From Candidatus Saccharimonadota bacterium (GTDB lineage: Bacteria > Patescibacteriota > Saccharimonadia > Saccharimonadales > Saccharimonadaceae): 64,000 nucleotides of DNA. Below the pieces are notes generated by a model that worked only from the letters and a program-made list of their open reading frames with translations, made no database searches and was not told where the DNA came from. The translations under genes were made by a program, and so were the position numbers. Positions 35,691 through 44,666 of the stretch are shown here, in pieces; position 1 is the first letter of the stretch, and every line of letters starts with the position of its first letter. The stretch spans positions 124,001 to 188,000 of the forward strand of contig WRHJ01000001.1 of the NCBI GenBank assembly GCA_009783305.1, written 5' to 3'.

Positions 35691-38096
35691 ATGAGTAGAT
35701 ATGAACCGCTGAAAATTGAGGCGAAGTGGCAAGAGCGCTGGGAAACTGAGCAGTCATTTGTGGCTGTTGAGAAAGCTGGCGTGCCAAAAATGTATATTGC
35801 CGAGATGTTTCCTTATCCTTCAGGAGCAGGATTGCACGTGGGACATGTGCGTAACTTTTCGATTGTGGATTGTTTGGCGCGGTTTTATCGACAAAATGGG
35901 TTAAATGTGCTGAGGCCATTTGGATACGATACTTTTGGTTTACCGGCGGAAAATTATGCGATTAAGACTGGGGTCTCGCCGCAGGAAGCAACGGAAACGA
36001 ACATTGCAAGTTTTCGTAAACAGCTGAAGCGGTTGGGGTACGCAATTGATTGGTCGCGGGAGTTTTCGACCTCTGATCCGGAATATTATCGATGGACGCA
36101 GTGGTGTTTTTTGCAGTTGTATAAGAAGGGATTGGCGTATCAGGCAGAAAATTATCAGTGGTGGTGCCCGGTAGATCAGACAGTTTTGGCCAATGAACAG
36201 GTAGAAGGCGGGCGATGTTGGCGATGCGGTTCTGAGGTTGAAAAGAAAAAGATGAAGCAGTGGTTCTTCAAAATTACGGAATATGCGGATGAATTGTTAG
36301 ATGAAATAGATGCGTTGGACTGGCCAGAGAAGATTAAGACCATGCAGAAAAACTGGATTGGCCGGAGCGAGGGTGCGGAGATTGATTTTGCGGTGGACGG
36401 ATCGAAAGAAAAGATCAAAGTGTTCACGACGCGGCCAGACACATTGTTCGGGGCAACTTTCTTGGTGTTAGCGCCGGAGCATCCGGCGGTAGAGGGGTTA
36501 GCAAATGATGATACGAAGCAGAAAGTCGACCAATATCGCACGGAGGCGATGAAGAAAAGCGACATTGAACGCCAGGAAAATAAAGAGAAGACTGGTGTGT
36601 TTACGGGTGCACATGCGATCAATCCGGCGACAGGTGAGAAAATGCAAATTTGGGTGGCGGATTACGTACTGATGGGCTACGGTACTGGGGCGATTATGGC
36701 GGTGCCGGCACATGACGGCAGGGATTTTGAATTTGCGACTAAGTTTGAACTGCCGATTCGAAAGGTAGTGGAGAAGCCAGAAACACTGGTAGATGATGAG
36801 ATATGTTATACGGGCGAGGGCGAATTGGTGAATTCGGGCAATTTTGATGGCGAACAGTCGTCTGAAGCGCGCGAGCAAATTGTGGCCTGGTTGGAACAAC
36901 AAGAAGTGGGCAAGAAAAAAGTGATTTATCGGATGCGAGATTGGTTAATTTCACGGCAACGTTATTGGGGTGCACCGATTCCGATTGCTTATGATAAGGA
37001 CGGTAAGGCGCATGCTGTTCCAGAAGATCAATTGCCAGTGATATTGCCAAAGATTGATGATTATACGCCGGATAACTCTGGCCGCTCAGCGCTAGCGAAA
37101 CATCCGGAGTGGATGGAAGTGGAGATAGATGGTAAGAAGATGACGCGTGAAACTGATACGATGGATGGCTACGCTTGTTCGTCGTGGTATTTATGGAGAT
37201 ATTGCGATGCGCACAATAACAAGAAAGCGTGGAGTCCTGAGAAAGTAAATTATTGGGCGCCGACGGATGTTTATGTGGGTGGCGACCATGCTGTGGCACA
37301 TTTGTTGTATGTACGTTTTTGGTGCAAGTTTTTCGCGGATCAGGGTTTGTTGGATTTTCGCGAGCCGGTGAAGAAATTACTTTATAACGGCTATATCAAC
37401 GCCCCGGATGGCAAAAAGATGAGTAAGAGCAAGGGTAATGTAATTGACCCGCTGGATATCATTGATCAAGGTTATGGCGCTGATACGCTGCGGACTTATG
37501 AGCTGTTTATTGGGCCATATGATCTGGATGCGGCTTGGGACACGAAGGCAATTGGGGGAGTCTATCGATTCCTGAATCGTTGCTATAATTTGACCTTTGG
37601 CGAGGGCGAAAACTCAAAAGGTGAAGCGCAGGTCAAAGCTCCGCTAACAGAGGTGGCGCGACACCGAACGATTAAGAAAGTGACGGAGGATCTGCACCGC
37701 AATAGTTTCAATACGGCAGTGGCGGCTTTGATGGAATTTGTAAATGAATTATATAAAAATCCTCATACGAGCGAAGATTTGACGGTGTTGGCACGGTTGC
37801 TGAAACCATTTGCGCCGCATTTGGCGAGCGAAATGTTGGAGAAACTGGGAGCAGATGATGTCTGGCCAGAGTGGGATGAGAAATATTTGGTGAGCGATAC
37901 GGTAGAAATTGTGGTGCAGGTGAACGGAAAGTTGCGAGCACGCGTGATGGTAGCGAAAGAAGCGGCAGATGATGCAGCGCAATTGGAAGAAGCGGTACGA
38001 GCGGATGAGAAAGTTAAAGCACAACTAGAGGTTAAGCAAGTTATAAAAGTGATTGCCCTGCCCAAAAAACGATTGGTGAGTTTCGTAATCAAATAA
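35691..38096 (+). CDS. leuS: leucyl-tRNA synthetase
   Basis: MFPYPSGAGLHVGHVRNF, WCFLQLYKKGLAY, DGKKMSKSKGNVIDPL. Confidence 0.97.
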   Translation: MSRYEPLKIEAKWQERWETEQSFVAVEKAGVPKMYIAEMFPYPSGAGLHVGHVRNFSIVDCLARFYRQNGLNVLRPFGYDTFGLPAENYAIKTGVSPQEATETNIASFRKQLKRLGYAIDWSREFSTSDPEYYRWTQWCFLQLYKKGLAYQAENYQWWCPVDQTVLANEQVEGGRCWRCGSEVEKKKMKQWFFKITEYADELLDEIDALDWPEKIKTMQKNWIGRSEGAEIDFAVDGSKEKIKVFTTRPDTLFGATFLVLAPEHPAVEGLANDDTKQKVDQYRTEAMKKSDIERQENKEKTGVFTGAHAINPATGEKMQIWVADYVLMGYGTGAIMAVPAHDGRDFEFATKFELPIRKVVEKPETLVDDEICYTGEGELVNSGNFDGEQSSEAREQIVAWLEQQEVGKKKVIYRMRDWLISRQRYWGAPIPIAYDKDGKAHAVPEDQLPVILPKIDDYTPDNSGRSALAKHPEWMEVEIDGKKMTRETDTMDGYACSSWYLWRYCDAHNNKKAWSPEKVNYWAPTDVYVGGDHAVAHLLYVRFWCKFFADQGLLDFREPVKKLLYNGYINAPDGKKMSKSKGNVIDPLDIIDQGYGADTLRTYELFIGPYDLDAAWDTKAIGGVYRFLNRCYNLTFGEGENSKGEAQVKAPLTEVARHRTIKKVTEDLHRNSFNTAVAALMEFVNELYKNPHTSEDLTVLARLLKPFAPHLASEMLEKLGADDVWPEWDEKYLVSDTVEIVVQVNGKLRARVMVAKEAADDAAQLEEAVRADEKVKAQLEVKQVIKVIALPKKRLVSFVIK

Positions 38097-38103
38097 AATG
38101 AAA

Positions 38104-38127
38104 GACCCCGCTGTAAACAGCGGGGTC
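38104..38127 (-). terminator. intrinsic terminator oriented for a minus-strand transcript
   Basis: GACCCCGCTGTTTACAGCGGGGTC then TTTCATTTTATT on the minus strand; no T-run on the plus side. Confidence 0.65.
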
Positions 38128-38698
38128 AGTCGAATTGTCTTATTTACTTGTCAAGGAGCATCGGGCCGACGAAATAGCGGCCCAGGTGGTTGCGGCGAAG
38201 GCCCCGCGTCCCTTTTAAGTGAGAACCATATCGGTCTTCTTGCCTTTGTCAAACTATCCACGAATCATGCGGGATATACCCGACGGGCGCCCAATAGCGC
38301 TGCTTTTCTGGAGTTTTGATAGAAGGCTTTTCTATGGGAAGACGGATGGCAAAACCGGACTAGTTTTGCTGGCGGGACGCGGGGCGAGTAGTATCGCCGG
38401 GACCGTTTGACCTAAAGACCGTAGAGTCTTCGGCTACCCAAAGCGGGTGCCCCGGCGCGAAAACCGTTGTATTTACGGACATTCCGGGTTCTAAGCTGCG
38501 ACCAGTCCTTGAAAAGCTAATTGCCGATGGCGCAAAAACTATAGCAATGGCTGACTGCAATGCTCGCCTCCTCCTTTCCGAGAAGTAAATAAGATTGGAA
38601 ATGTACCGACGATTGCGGCGCCCGTTTTTGGGAGTACAACCGTCCAGTTCGTACTGAGGTTGTGACATCCGTCTTCGGGAGCGCAACTGCTCGGTACA
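38104..38698 (-). ncRNA. candidate unidentified large structured ncRNA (~600 nt)
   Basis: Promoter at 38704-38732 (TTGACA-N17-TATGCT), terminator at 38104-38127, closing stems ATGTACCGA/TCGGTACAT (38601-38609/38691-38699) and TCTTATTTACTT/AAGTAAATAAGA (38138-38149/38583-38594), many internal hairpins, no conserved ORF. Confidence 0.55.
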
Positions 38699-38703
38699 TC
38701 CGT

Positions 38704-38732
38704 AGCATAATTCATAGAAATAGCCGTGTCAA
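38704..38732 (-). promoter_or_regulatory. sigma70-like promoter for the candidate ncRNA
   Basis: TTGACA-N17-TATGCT on the minus strand. Confidence 0.65.
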
Positions 38733-38767
38733 GACTTTTTATAGGGGTAAGCATTTTGACCGAGGGC

Positions 38768-38796
38768 TTGAATTATTTTAGAAAAAGCGCTATACT
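38768..38796 (+). promoter_or_regulatory. sigma70-like promoter upstream of rpmF
   Basis: TTGAAT-N17-TATACT. Confidence 0.6.
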
Positions 38797-38832
38797 GCGG
38801 ACAAATAATCTATCAAAAAGGAGCATTTTTAC

Positions 38833-39024
38833 ATGCCTGAACCAAAAAAGCAGAGTAGTCCGCGCAAGACTGGCCTTCGCCGTAGTCATTTGCGTCTTAA
38901 ACTCGCTCGCACAGTTAATAAAAAGTCGCCGGTCAAAGCATTTGAAACCGCGAAAAAGACGCCAAATCTAAAACTAAAGGGGTGTAAGGCCTGCAAAGGC
39001 AAGCCTTGCAAGTGTAAGGAGTAG
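38833..39024 (+). CDS. rpmF: divergent 50S ribosomal protein L32
   Basis: MPEPKKQSSPRKTGLRRSHLRLK...CKACKGKPCKCKE; SD AAAGGAG. Confidence 0.65.
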   Translation: MPEPKKQSSPRKTGLRRSHLRLKLARTVNKKSPVKAFETAKKTPNLKLKGCKACKGKPCKCKE

Positions 39025-39027
39025 GCC

Positions 39028-39660
39028 ATGGCGTCAAATCGGCATTTAGGGAGAATTATATCGCTCCAGAGTTTGTATGAGTACGAATTTCGGAGTAAGG
39101 CGGGCGACCAGACGGCCGAAATTGACAGTATTGTCGCTAAAAACATTGAGCCGTATGCAAAGGCGCTAGGTGATACTGAATTTGTACGAGACTTAACGCG
39201 AGGAGTACTCGGTGAAGTTGAAAAACTGGATGAGGAGTTGCAGCCTTTGGCCCCAGAGTGGCCAATCAGCAGTATTGCAGCGATCGACCGCAATATTCTC
39301 CGCATTGGTTTATTCGAGTTGACGCGTCGATCTGACGTGGTGCCACCTAAGGTGGTGATCAATGAAGCAGTTGAACTAGCTAAGGCTTTCGGAGCAGATA
39401 ATTCATCAAAGTTTGTGAACGGCGTGCTGGGCACGGCGTTTCGTAATATGGGGGGAGAAGAAGATACTCATGCAGAATCAAAACAGCAAGAGTCCGAATC
39501 GAAACCAGAATCAGACAAGAAACCCGCAAAGCGGTCCAGGACAAAAAAGGCCGGTGATAAACCAGCCAAGCCAGAGTCAGACAGTGCGGGAAAGACAGAT
39601 TTACCGCAGTCCGCGGGGGAATCTGAAGATTCCGGAAGCGATTCCGACCAAACAGTATAA
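39028..39660 (+). CDS. nusB: transcription antitermination factor NusB with long disordered C-terminal tail
   Basis: MASNRHLGRIISLQSLYEYEF, DRNILRIGLFEL, VVINEAVELAKAFGADNSSKFVNGVLG. Confidence 0.88.
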   Translation: MASNRHLGRIISLQSLYEYEFRSKAGDQTAEIDSIVAKNIEPYAKALGDTEFVRDLTRGVLGEVEKLDEELQPLAPEWPISSIAAIDRNILRIGLFELTRRSDVVPPKVVINEAVELAKAFGADNSSKFVNGVLGTAFRNMGGEEDTHAESKQQESESKPESDKKPAKRSRTKKAGDKPAKPESDSAGKTDLPQSAGESEDSGSDSDQTV

Positions 39661-40153
39661 AGAATCCACTTTAGAGAAATTTAAACAGGTAGTCTTTAAG
39701 AAAAAGCCTGAAATTAAAGAGATTGTGCGCGAGCCGACCGCTGGCGGGATTGTATTTCGGATGACGGAAGACAATAAGGATATTGAGATTTTATTGATCC
39801 AGGATAGTAAAAATCGTTGGACGATTCCGAAGGGGCATATTGAACCTGGCGAGACCGCAAAGCAAACGGCGATTCGCGAAATCGGCGAGGAATCGGGATT
39901 AAAGAATATTGAGGTGCTGCTGTGGCTGGGCAAGATTAATTTCAAGTATCGCCGGCTGGATAAATTGGTGCTGATGACAACACAAATTTATCTGGTGCAT
40001 GCCTTGGACAGCCAGGAAAAACCGACGAAGGAAAAATGGATGAACGGGATCCGGTGGTTCAAGTTTGGTGAGGCGCTGGACGCGATTGAGTACGACGATA
40101 TTGAAAAATTGATGTTGATTGCAAAGAAAAAAATTCGCAGCGGCGAAGTTTAA
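39470..40153 (+). CDS. NUDIX hydrolase with disordered N-terminus overlapping nusB
   Basis: Nudix box GHIEPGETAKQTAIREIGEESG; only upstream ATG lies inside nusB in another frame. Confidence 0.8.
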   Translation: MQNQNSKSPNRNQNQTRNPQSGPGQKRPVINQPSQSQTVRERQIYRSPRGNLKIPEAIPTKQYKESTLEKFKQVVFKKKPEIKEIVREPTAGGIVFRMTEDNKDIEILLIQDSKNRWTIPKGHIEPGETAKQTAIREIGEESGLKNIEVLLWLGKINFKYRRLDKLVLMTTQIYLVHALDSQEKPTKEKWMNGIRWFKFGEALDAIEYDDIEKLMLIAKKKIRSGEV

Positions 40154-40176
40154 GCTTATGCTATAATGGAGCTTAA
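40150..40176 (+). promoter_or_regulatory. extended -10 promoter embedded in an inverted repeat
   Basis: TTAAGCT-TATGCTATAATGG-AGCTTAA, with TGCTATAAT between the arms. Confidence 0.5.
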
Positions 40177-40241
40177 GTGGGAGGTCTTAAGTTCTTTTAT
40201 AATTTACGCATGTGATTTTGACACGAAAGGGGGTTCTCAGG

Positions 40242-40793
40242 ATGGACAGAAAAGCCTTACGCAATGAAATCGATCATACGCCAGACCATTTCTGGCGACA
40301 TGACGAGTATCAAAATGGCGTGACCTACTGTGACATACCGCTTGACGGCCCTCGCTATGAAATAGTGAACAGTGTTGGCTACGGAGAAAATGGTCCTATT
40401 TTGGTGAGAGGAGAAGTCATATTCAGTGAAGGCGGTATGGGCGAGACTTTCAAGCGAAATTACCGAAAAGTTCTCTTGGAGGGCCAGAGCGGCGGCTGGG
40501 AATTGACTTCTGTTTCGGTAAATTTTGACTCGATCCTGTTTATGTTCAGGAATTGGGGAATACCAACAGAGTCTGGATGGCCAGTTTCGATTGGATGTAC
40601 TATGGGAATAACAAACGACACCAACATCTGCATAAACGACACTTATTTCATACGCGGCTACCAGGGGCGTCCTCACTTGACGGAACGATTGAGCGATCGG
40701 CGACGCAGGTTTATCAAAATGTCCGAGGGCTTGGATGGCCAATACTGGGCGAATATCACAGATTACTACGTCGAATCGCATGATTGTGCGTAA
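40242..40793 (+). CDS. hypothetical protein
   Basis: ORF, upstream promoter-like element, downstream terminator. Confidence 0.55.
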   Translation: MDRKALRNEIDHTPDHFWRHDEYQNGVTYCDIPLDGPRYEIVNSVGYGENGPILVRGEVIFSEGGMGETFKRNYRKVLLEGQSGGWELTSVSVNFDSILFMFRNWGIPTESGWPVSIGCTMGITNDTNICINDTYFIRGYQGRPHLTERLSDRRRRFIKMSEGLDGQYWANITDYYVESHDCA

Positions 40794-40799
40794 ATTAAA

Positions 40800-40832
40800 G
40801 AAGCCGCAGTGAAGACTGCGGCTTGCTTTTGT
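40800..40832 (+). terminator. intrinsic terminator
   Basis: AAGCCGCAGTGAAGACTGCGGCTTGCTTTT. Confidence 0.65.
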
Positions 40833-40866
40833 GCTAACGTAAGGTTTTTAATGGTAAAATGTAGTC

Positions 40867-41583
40867 ATGAATAAAGAGCAGTTAGATGAATATGTGAGTT
40901 TCGCTAAAGAGAAGTTGGGGTTTGATTTTAATGATATTCAATTGCTGGTGACGGCTTTGACGCACCGCAGTTATGTCAATGAACATAAAAAATCGGTAAC
41001 TGACCACAATGAGCGGTTGGAGTTTTTGGGCGATGCGGTACTGGAGTTGATTGTTTCGGACTTTTTGTATCGGAACTACAATGAACCGGAAGGGATTATG
41101 ACGAGTTGGCGGGCAGCTTTGGTGCGAACAGAGTCGATTGGCGAGGCTGGCGAGGCGTTGGGGTATGGGTCGCTAGTGAGGATGAGCAAGGGTGAAAAAC
41201 GGGGCTCGGAGCGGGCGCGGCAAGTGATTTTAGCAGATTGTTTTGAGGCGGTGATTGGGGCAATTTATTTAGACCAGGGATATAACGAGGCAGTAGAATT
41301 TGTGCGGAAAAATATTTTGGTCAAAATAGATGCTATTTTAGCTAGTGAATCATGGCGAGACCCAAAATCGTACTTGCAGGAATTGGCGCAACGTTCAGAA
41401 GGGTCAACGCCGGTGTACAAGGTGATGAAGGAGGATGGGCCGGATCATGATAAGCTATTCACTTTGGGAGTATTTGTAGGGAACAAGCTGAAGGGCGCCG
41501 GAACTGGCCATAGCAAGCAAGAGGCGCAAACGGCAGCCGCGGCGGAAGCGATAAAGAAATATCAGAGACAGAATAAACGTTAG
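40867..41583 (+). CDS. rnc: ribonuclease III
   Basis: NERLEFLGDAVLELIVSDFLY, DCFEAVIGAIYLDQGY, C-terminal dsRBD. Confidence 0.96.
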   Translation: MNKEQLDEYVSFAKEKLGFDFNDIQLLVTALTHRSYVNEHKKSVTDHNERLEFLGDAVLELIVSDFLYRNYNEPEGIMTSWRAALVRTESIGEAGEALGYGSLVRMSKGEKRGSERARQVILADCFEAVIGAIYLDQGYNEAVEFVRKNILVKIDAILASESWRDPKSYLQELAQRSEGSTPVYKVMKEDGPDHDKLFTLGVFVGNKLKGAGTGHSKQEAQTAAAAEAIKKYQRQNKR

Positions 41584-42248
41584 CTGAATTTGAAGGAATT
41601 CGAGAAGTAGTAGAACTCGGCTTGGTCGACGTTGATGGTCATAAGCATGTAGAGGTTGTTGTTTTTTAGGAAATAAAGACAACGCATGGTGGCGGTTTGG
41701 ACGCCGGAGGTGTTTTCAAGTACGGCAAAGGCGGCGGGGTTACCTAAAAATTCCCTGTCGTTGTCAAATGATTTTATGCGAGAACCACTATTTTGGGCCG
41801 AACCGTTAACGGAACCTTCTAATACGTCTCTGGGTTTTGCCATGATATCTACTTTGTCTTTGGGGTAGCTTGATACTGCGGCAACATAGGCTTTATTATT
41901 GTTTTCTATGGAATAAGTGGAGTAGGGGACAATGATATCGTCGACATCTAAGTTTTGGTGTTCGGGGATGGGAGAGCCTGGAAAATTGACGGTGAAACCG
42001 TATTCGGATGATTTATATGGTACCGCTCCCCAGTCTGACCAATCGGTTGCAATGTAGGTGGCATAATCTGGATCAACGTCGCTATCATCAATAACATCGT
42101 TGTGGCCGGGTGCTTCGGCCGGGTCGCTATTGATAACTATGATTGCGGTAGTGATAGCTGCGGCAATGACGAGAATAATAATAAAAATCAGTGGTTTGAG
42201 GTTGGATTTTTTGTCCTGCTTGGTAGGGGTTGATTTAGTTTTGTTCAT
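41580..42248 (-). CDS. single-TM anchored hypothetical protein
   Basis: TM LIFIIILVIAAAITTAIIVI then extracytoplasmic domain. Confidence 0.55.
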   Translation of the reverse strand: MNKTKSTPTKQDKKSNLKPLIFIIILVIAAAITTAIIVINSDPAEAPGHNDVIDDSDVDPDYATYIATDWSDWGAVPYKSSEYGFTVNFPGSPIPEHQNLDVDDIIVPYSTYSIENNNKAYVAAVSSYPKDKVDIMAKPRDVLEGSVNGSAQNSGSRIKSFDNDREFLGNPAAFAVLENTSGVQTATMRCLYFLKNNNLYMLMTINVDQAEFYYFSNSFKFS

Positions 42249-42336
42249 GTTTAATACTATAGCACACTGCTTCCCTGCTTGACTAAAAGGCAAAAAACCG
42301 GTAAAATGTGGAAATTAAATTAAACAAAGGAAATAC

Positions 42337-42756
42337 ATGCTAGCGATTCGCTTACAGCGTAATGGCCGAAAAGGGGCACCCCTTTATCGGATAGTCGTCC
42401 AAGAAGCGCAACGCCACCCGCTTTCGGGTCGGATTGTAGCTCAGGTCGGCAGTTACAACCCACACACTAAAGCCACGGTGCTCGATAAGGAAAAAGTGCA
42501 GAAGTATCTTGTTAATGGCGCTCAACCTTCGACTCGCATCGTGCGGATCTTGAAGGCAGAGGGCGTGAAGTTGCCAAAATGGGTAGATGCAATGCCAAGA
42601 AAAACGGCAAAGGCCAAGCATGCTGATAAACTGCGCAAAAATCAACCAAAAGAAGCAAAAGATGAAGCGCAGGTCAAACCTCCGGTAACAGAGGTGGAAG
42701 AAGCTGTGGTTGAGCCAGAAGTTGCTCCAACCGAAGAAACTCCGGCTGCCGAATAA
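42337..42756 (+). CDS. rpsP: 30S ribosomal protein S16
   Basis: MLAIRLQRNGRKGAPLYRIVVQEAQRHPLSGRIVAQVGSYNP. Confidence 0.95.
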   Translation: MLAIRLQRNGRKGAPLYRIVVQEAQRHPLSGRIVAQVGSYNPHTKATVLDKEKVQKYLVNGAQPSTRIVRILKAEGVKLPKWVDAMPRKTAKAKHADKLRKNQPKEAKDEAQVKPPVTEVEEAVVEPEVAPTEETPAAE

Positions 42757-42765
42757 TTGATATAA

Positions 42766-42800
42766 AACCCACCTGGCAACCGCTTATGGTGGGTTTTTTG
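42766..42800 (+). terminator. intrinsic terminator after rpsP
   Basis: AAAACCCACC...GGTGGGTTTTTTG. Confidence 0.65.
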
Positions 42801-42847
42801 ATGAGAACGTGGTATAATGAGTCCACTAACTAAAAGGAGAATCCGAA

Positions 42848-43309
42848 ATGGCAACCATAGATCAGCAGTTTGTAGAGTATATCGTGAAAACTCTCGTCAA
42901 CAACCCAGACAAAGTTAAAGTTGACCGCAGCGTAGATGAAAAAGGTGTTTTATTAAATCTTGAAGTGGATCCGGAAGATGTAGGTCGCATTATCGGCCGC
43001 CGTGGTGCTACCGCGCAAAGTATTCGTACTTTGCTCCGCGCCCTCGGTACCAAAAATGATGCACGTTACAATTTGAAGATCGCTAACAATGATGGTTACG
43101 TGCCGAAGCCACGCGATGAAAAGTTTGAACGTCCTGCTGCAGATGACAGCTTTGCTGAAGAATCTGAACCAGTAGTAGAAGAAAGTGAGCCGGCAGTTGA
43201 AGCTGAAGCGGAAACCGAAGAGGAATCCGAAGATGATGTGGATAACTCTAAAGCTTTGGCAGAAAAAACCAACGCAGAGCTTGCAGACCTAGACGACCTT
43301 GATATATAA
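42848..43309 (+). CDS. KH-domain RNA-binding protein (KhpA-like)
   Basis: DPEDVGRIIGRRGATAQSIRTLLRA; downstream of rpsP. Confidence 0.85.
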   Translation: MATIDQQFVEYIVKTLVNNPDKVKVDRSVDEKGVLLNLEVDPEDVGRIIGRRGATAQSIRTLLRALGTKNDARYNLKIANNDGYVPKPRDEKFERPAADDSFAEESEPVVEESEPAVEAEAETEEESEDDVDNSKALAEKTNAELADLDDLDI

Positions 43310-43384
43310 TAGGGGTAATGTTCGTAAAAGGGACATCGTGAGCTAACTGCGAGTTAACTTACAAAAGTTGAGAGCTTAATAAAT

Positions 43385-44554
43385 CTAGAAAACCGCCCGA
43401 AGTTGAAGAGGCGGTTTTTTAGTTTCTTGGTCAGACTTGTTGAATTTCTGATTAGCCTTCTTGGGTGGCCGTCCAGGCGCACTGCCGCAACGTGGGCAAA
43501 TACCGGGTGAACAAGGGTCGCCGTAAACTCCGGTGCCACAATACGGGCAAGTCATCCATTTGAGTCGTTCAAGACCCAATTCTTGCAGAGCCTCTTCATT
43601 GGTTTCGACCTCAATGGTCTCACAATAGCCAGAGAAATCGAGGCCCTCGGCCCGTGCCAGGTGGCCGGCCATTTCCATACCGATATCAAAGTTGCCGGCG
43701 CGGCGGGCTTCTATGGCGGCAGCGTAATTGTAACGCAAGGTCTCTTTTTCACGGGGCGTGGTGGCTTTTTTGAGTTTTTTCATGTGTTCATTAAGCAAAT
43801 CTAGCCAACGACTGACTAAGGTCAGTGCTGCCGCTTCGCTGACTTTCTCCATGCCATAATGCCATTTGCCGCCAAATTTTTGCTGCATGTTTTGATCGTA
43901 AGCTTTGATCATGGCGCCTGCTACATCCACGTTTGCCGGGAAATGCCAGCGTCCACGCAACCATTCTTCGCTACCCATATCGTCTGGCGGATCTTGCTCA
44001 AGCTGAGCTAAACCGGATACTAGGCCGTCTTTATTACCACCATTTAGCGAAACGTAGCGGCAGGCAAACTCGTTCCCTGCCCTTTTCCAGAGGCGCACCA
44101 TAATGGACTTCTTGGTGGTATTGTAGCCAATGCCAAGATCCCAATTGCCATCTATAACAGCGTCAGGCGTGGGCGACAGAACCAACATTTGCCCATCCGG
44201 CATCTCGAGGACTTGTTTAATTTCGTCATATTCGATACGGCGGCGCAGAGCTTCTACGGCCCAGCGCGGGTCCATTTTGGTGGCCTCAATGGCTACGCGC
44301 AAGGAACCTTCAGCAATTTCTAGCAATCCAGCGCCGCCATCGGCAGTATTGCATTGAAGGTCCCCATCTTCCAAGTCAAAAAACATCTGATGATCTAAGG
44401 GAGCACGGATGCGTTCGGCGCAGTCGGTTAACTCGTCGAATTCGTCTGGCGACCATTCTTGCTCATACCAGTCATCGATTTCCAAATCATCGAACTCGTC
44501 TCCCCATTCATCAGCAAAAATGGACTGACGTTCCCTTTCTTTTAGTGCCTCCAT
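43385..44554 (-). CDS. hypothetical protein with C-terminal zinc ribbon
   Basis: CPYCGTGVYGDPCSPGICPRCG. Confidence 0.6.
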   Translation of the reverse strand: MEALKERERQSIFADEWGDEFDDLEIDDWYEQEWSPDEFDELTDCAERIRAPLDHQMFFDLEDGDLQCNTADGGAGLLEIAEGSLRVAIEATKMDPRWAVEALRRRIEYDEIKQVLEMPDGQMLVLSPTPDAVIDGNWDLGIGYNTTKKSIMVRLWKRAGNEFACRYVSLNGGNKDGLVSGLAQLEQDPPDDMGSEEWLRGRWHFPANVDVAGAMIKAYDQNMQQKFGGKWHYGMEKVSEAAALTLVSRWLDLLNEHMKKLKKATTPREKETLRYNYAAAIEARRAGNFDIGMEMAGHLARAEGLDFSGYCETIEVETNEEALQELGLERLKWMTCPYCGTGVYGDPCSPGICPRCGSAPGRPPKKANQKFNKSDQETKKPPLQLRAVF

Positions 44555-44596
44555 AGCGTGTGCTCCTGCTCGGGATTACGAGTCGCGCTTGACTCG

Positions 44597-44666
44597 GATT
44601 TGGAGCGTATCGGACTTTTACCGTTGCGGCACAGTGCACGATTTTCACGCGCTTCCGCTCCAAATC
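44597..44666. repeat. inverted repeat in the divergent rpoB upstream region
   Basis: GATTTGGAGCG (44597-44607) / CGCTCCAAATC (44656-44666). Confidence 0.7.

Noticed and set aside
38219-38410. Plus-strand ORF of 63 aa in the leuS-rpmF gap
   Set aside because: No SD or family match, runs through the hairpins of the ncRNA candidate, and the promoter/terminator signals point to the minus strand
38104-38698. Assignment of the ncRNA candidate to tmRNA, RNase P, SRP RNA or a group II intron
   Set aside because: I could not find the tRNA-like ends and TTCGA of tmRNA, the GAGGAAAGTCC/ACAGAA motifs of RNase P, the SRP GGAAGGAAGC apical region, or an intron domain V; Infernal is needed to be sure
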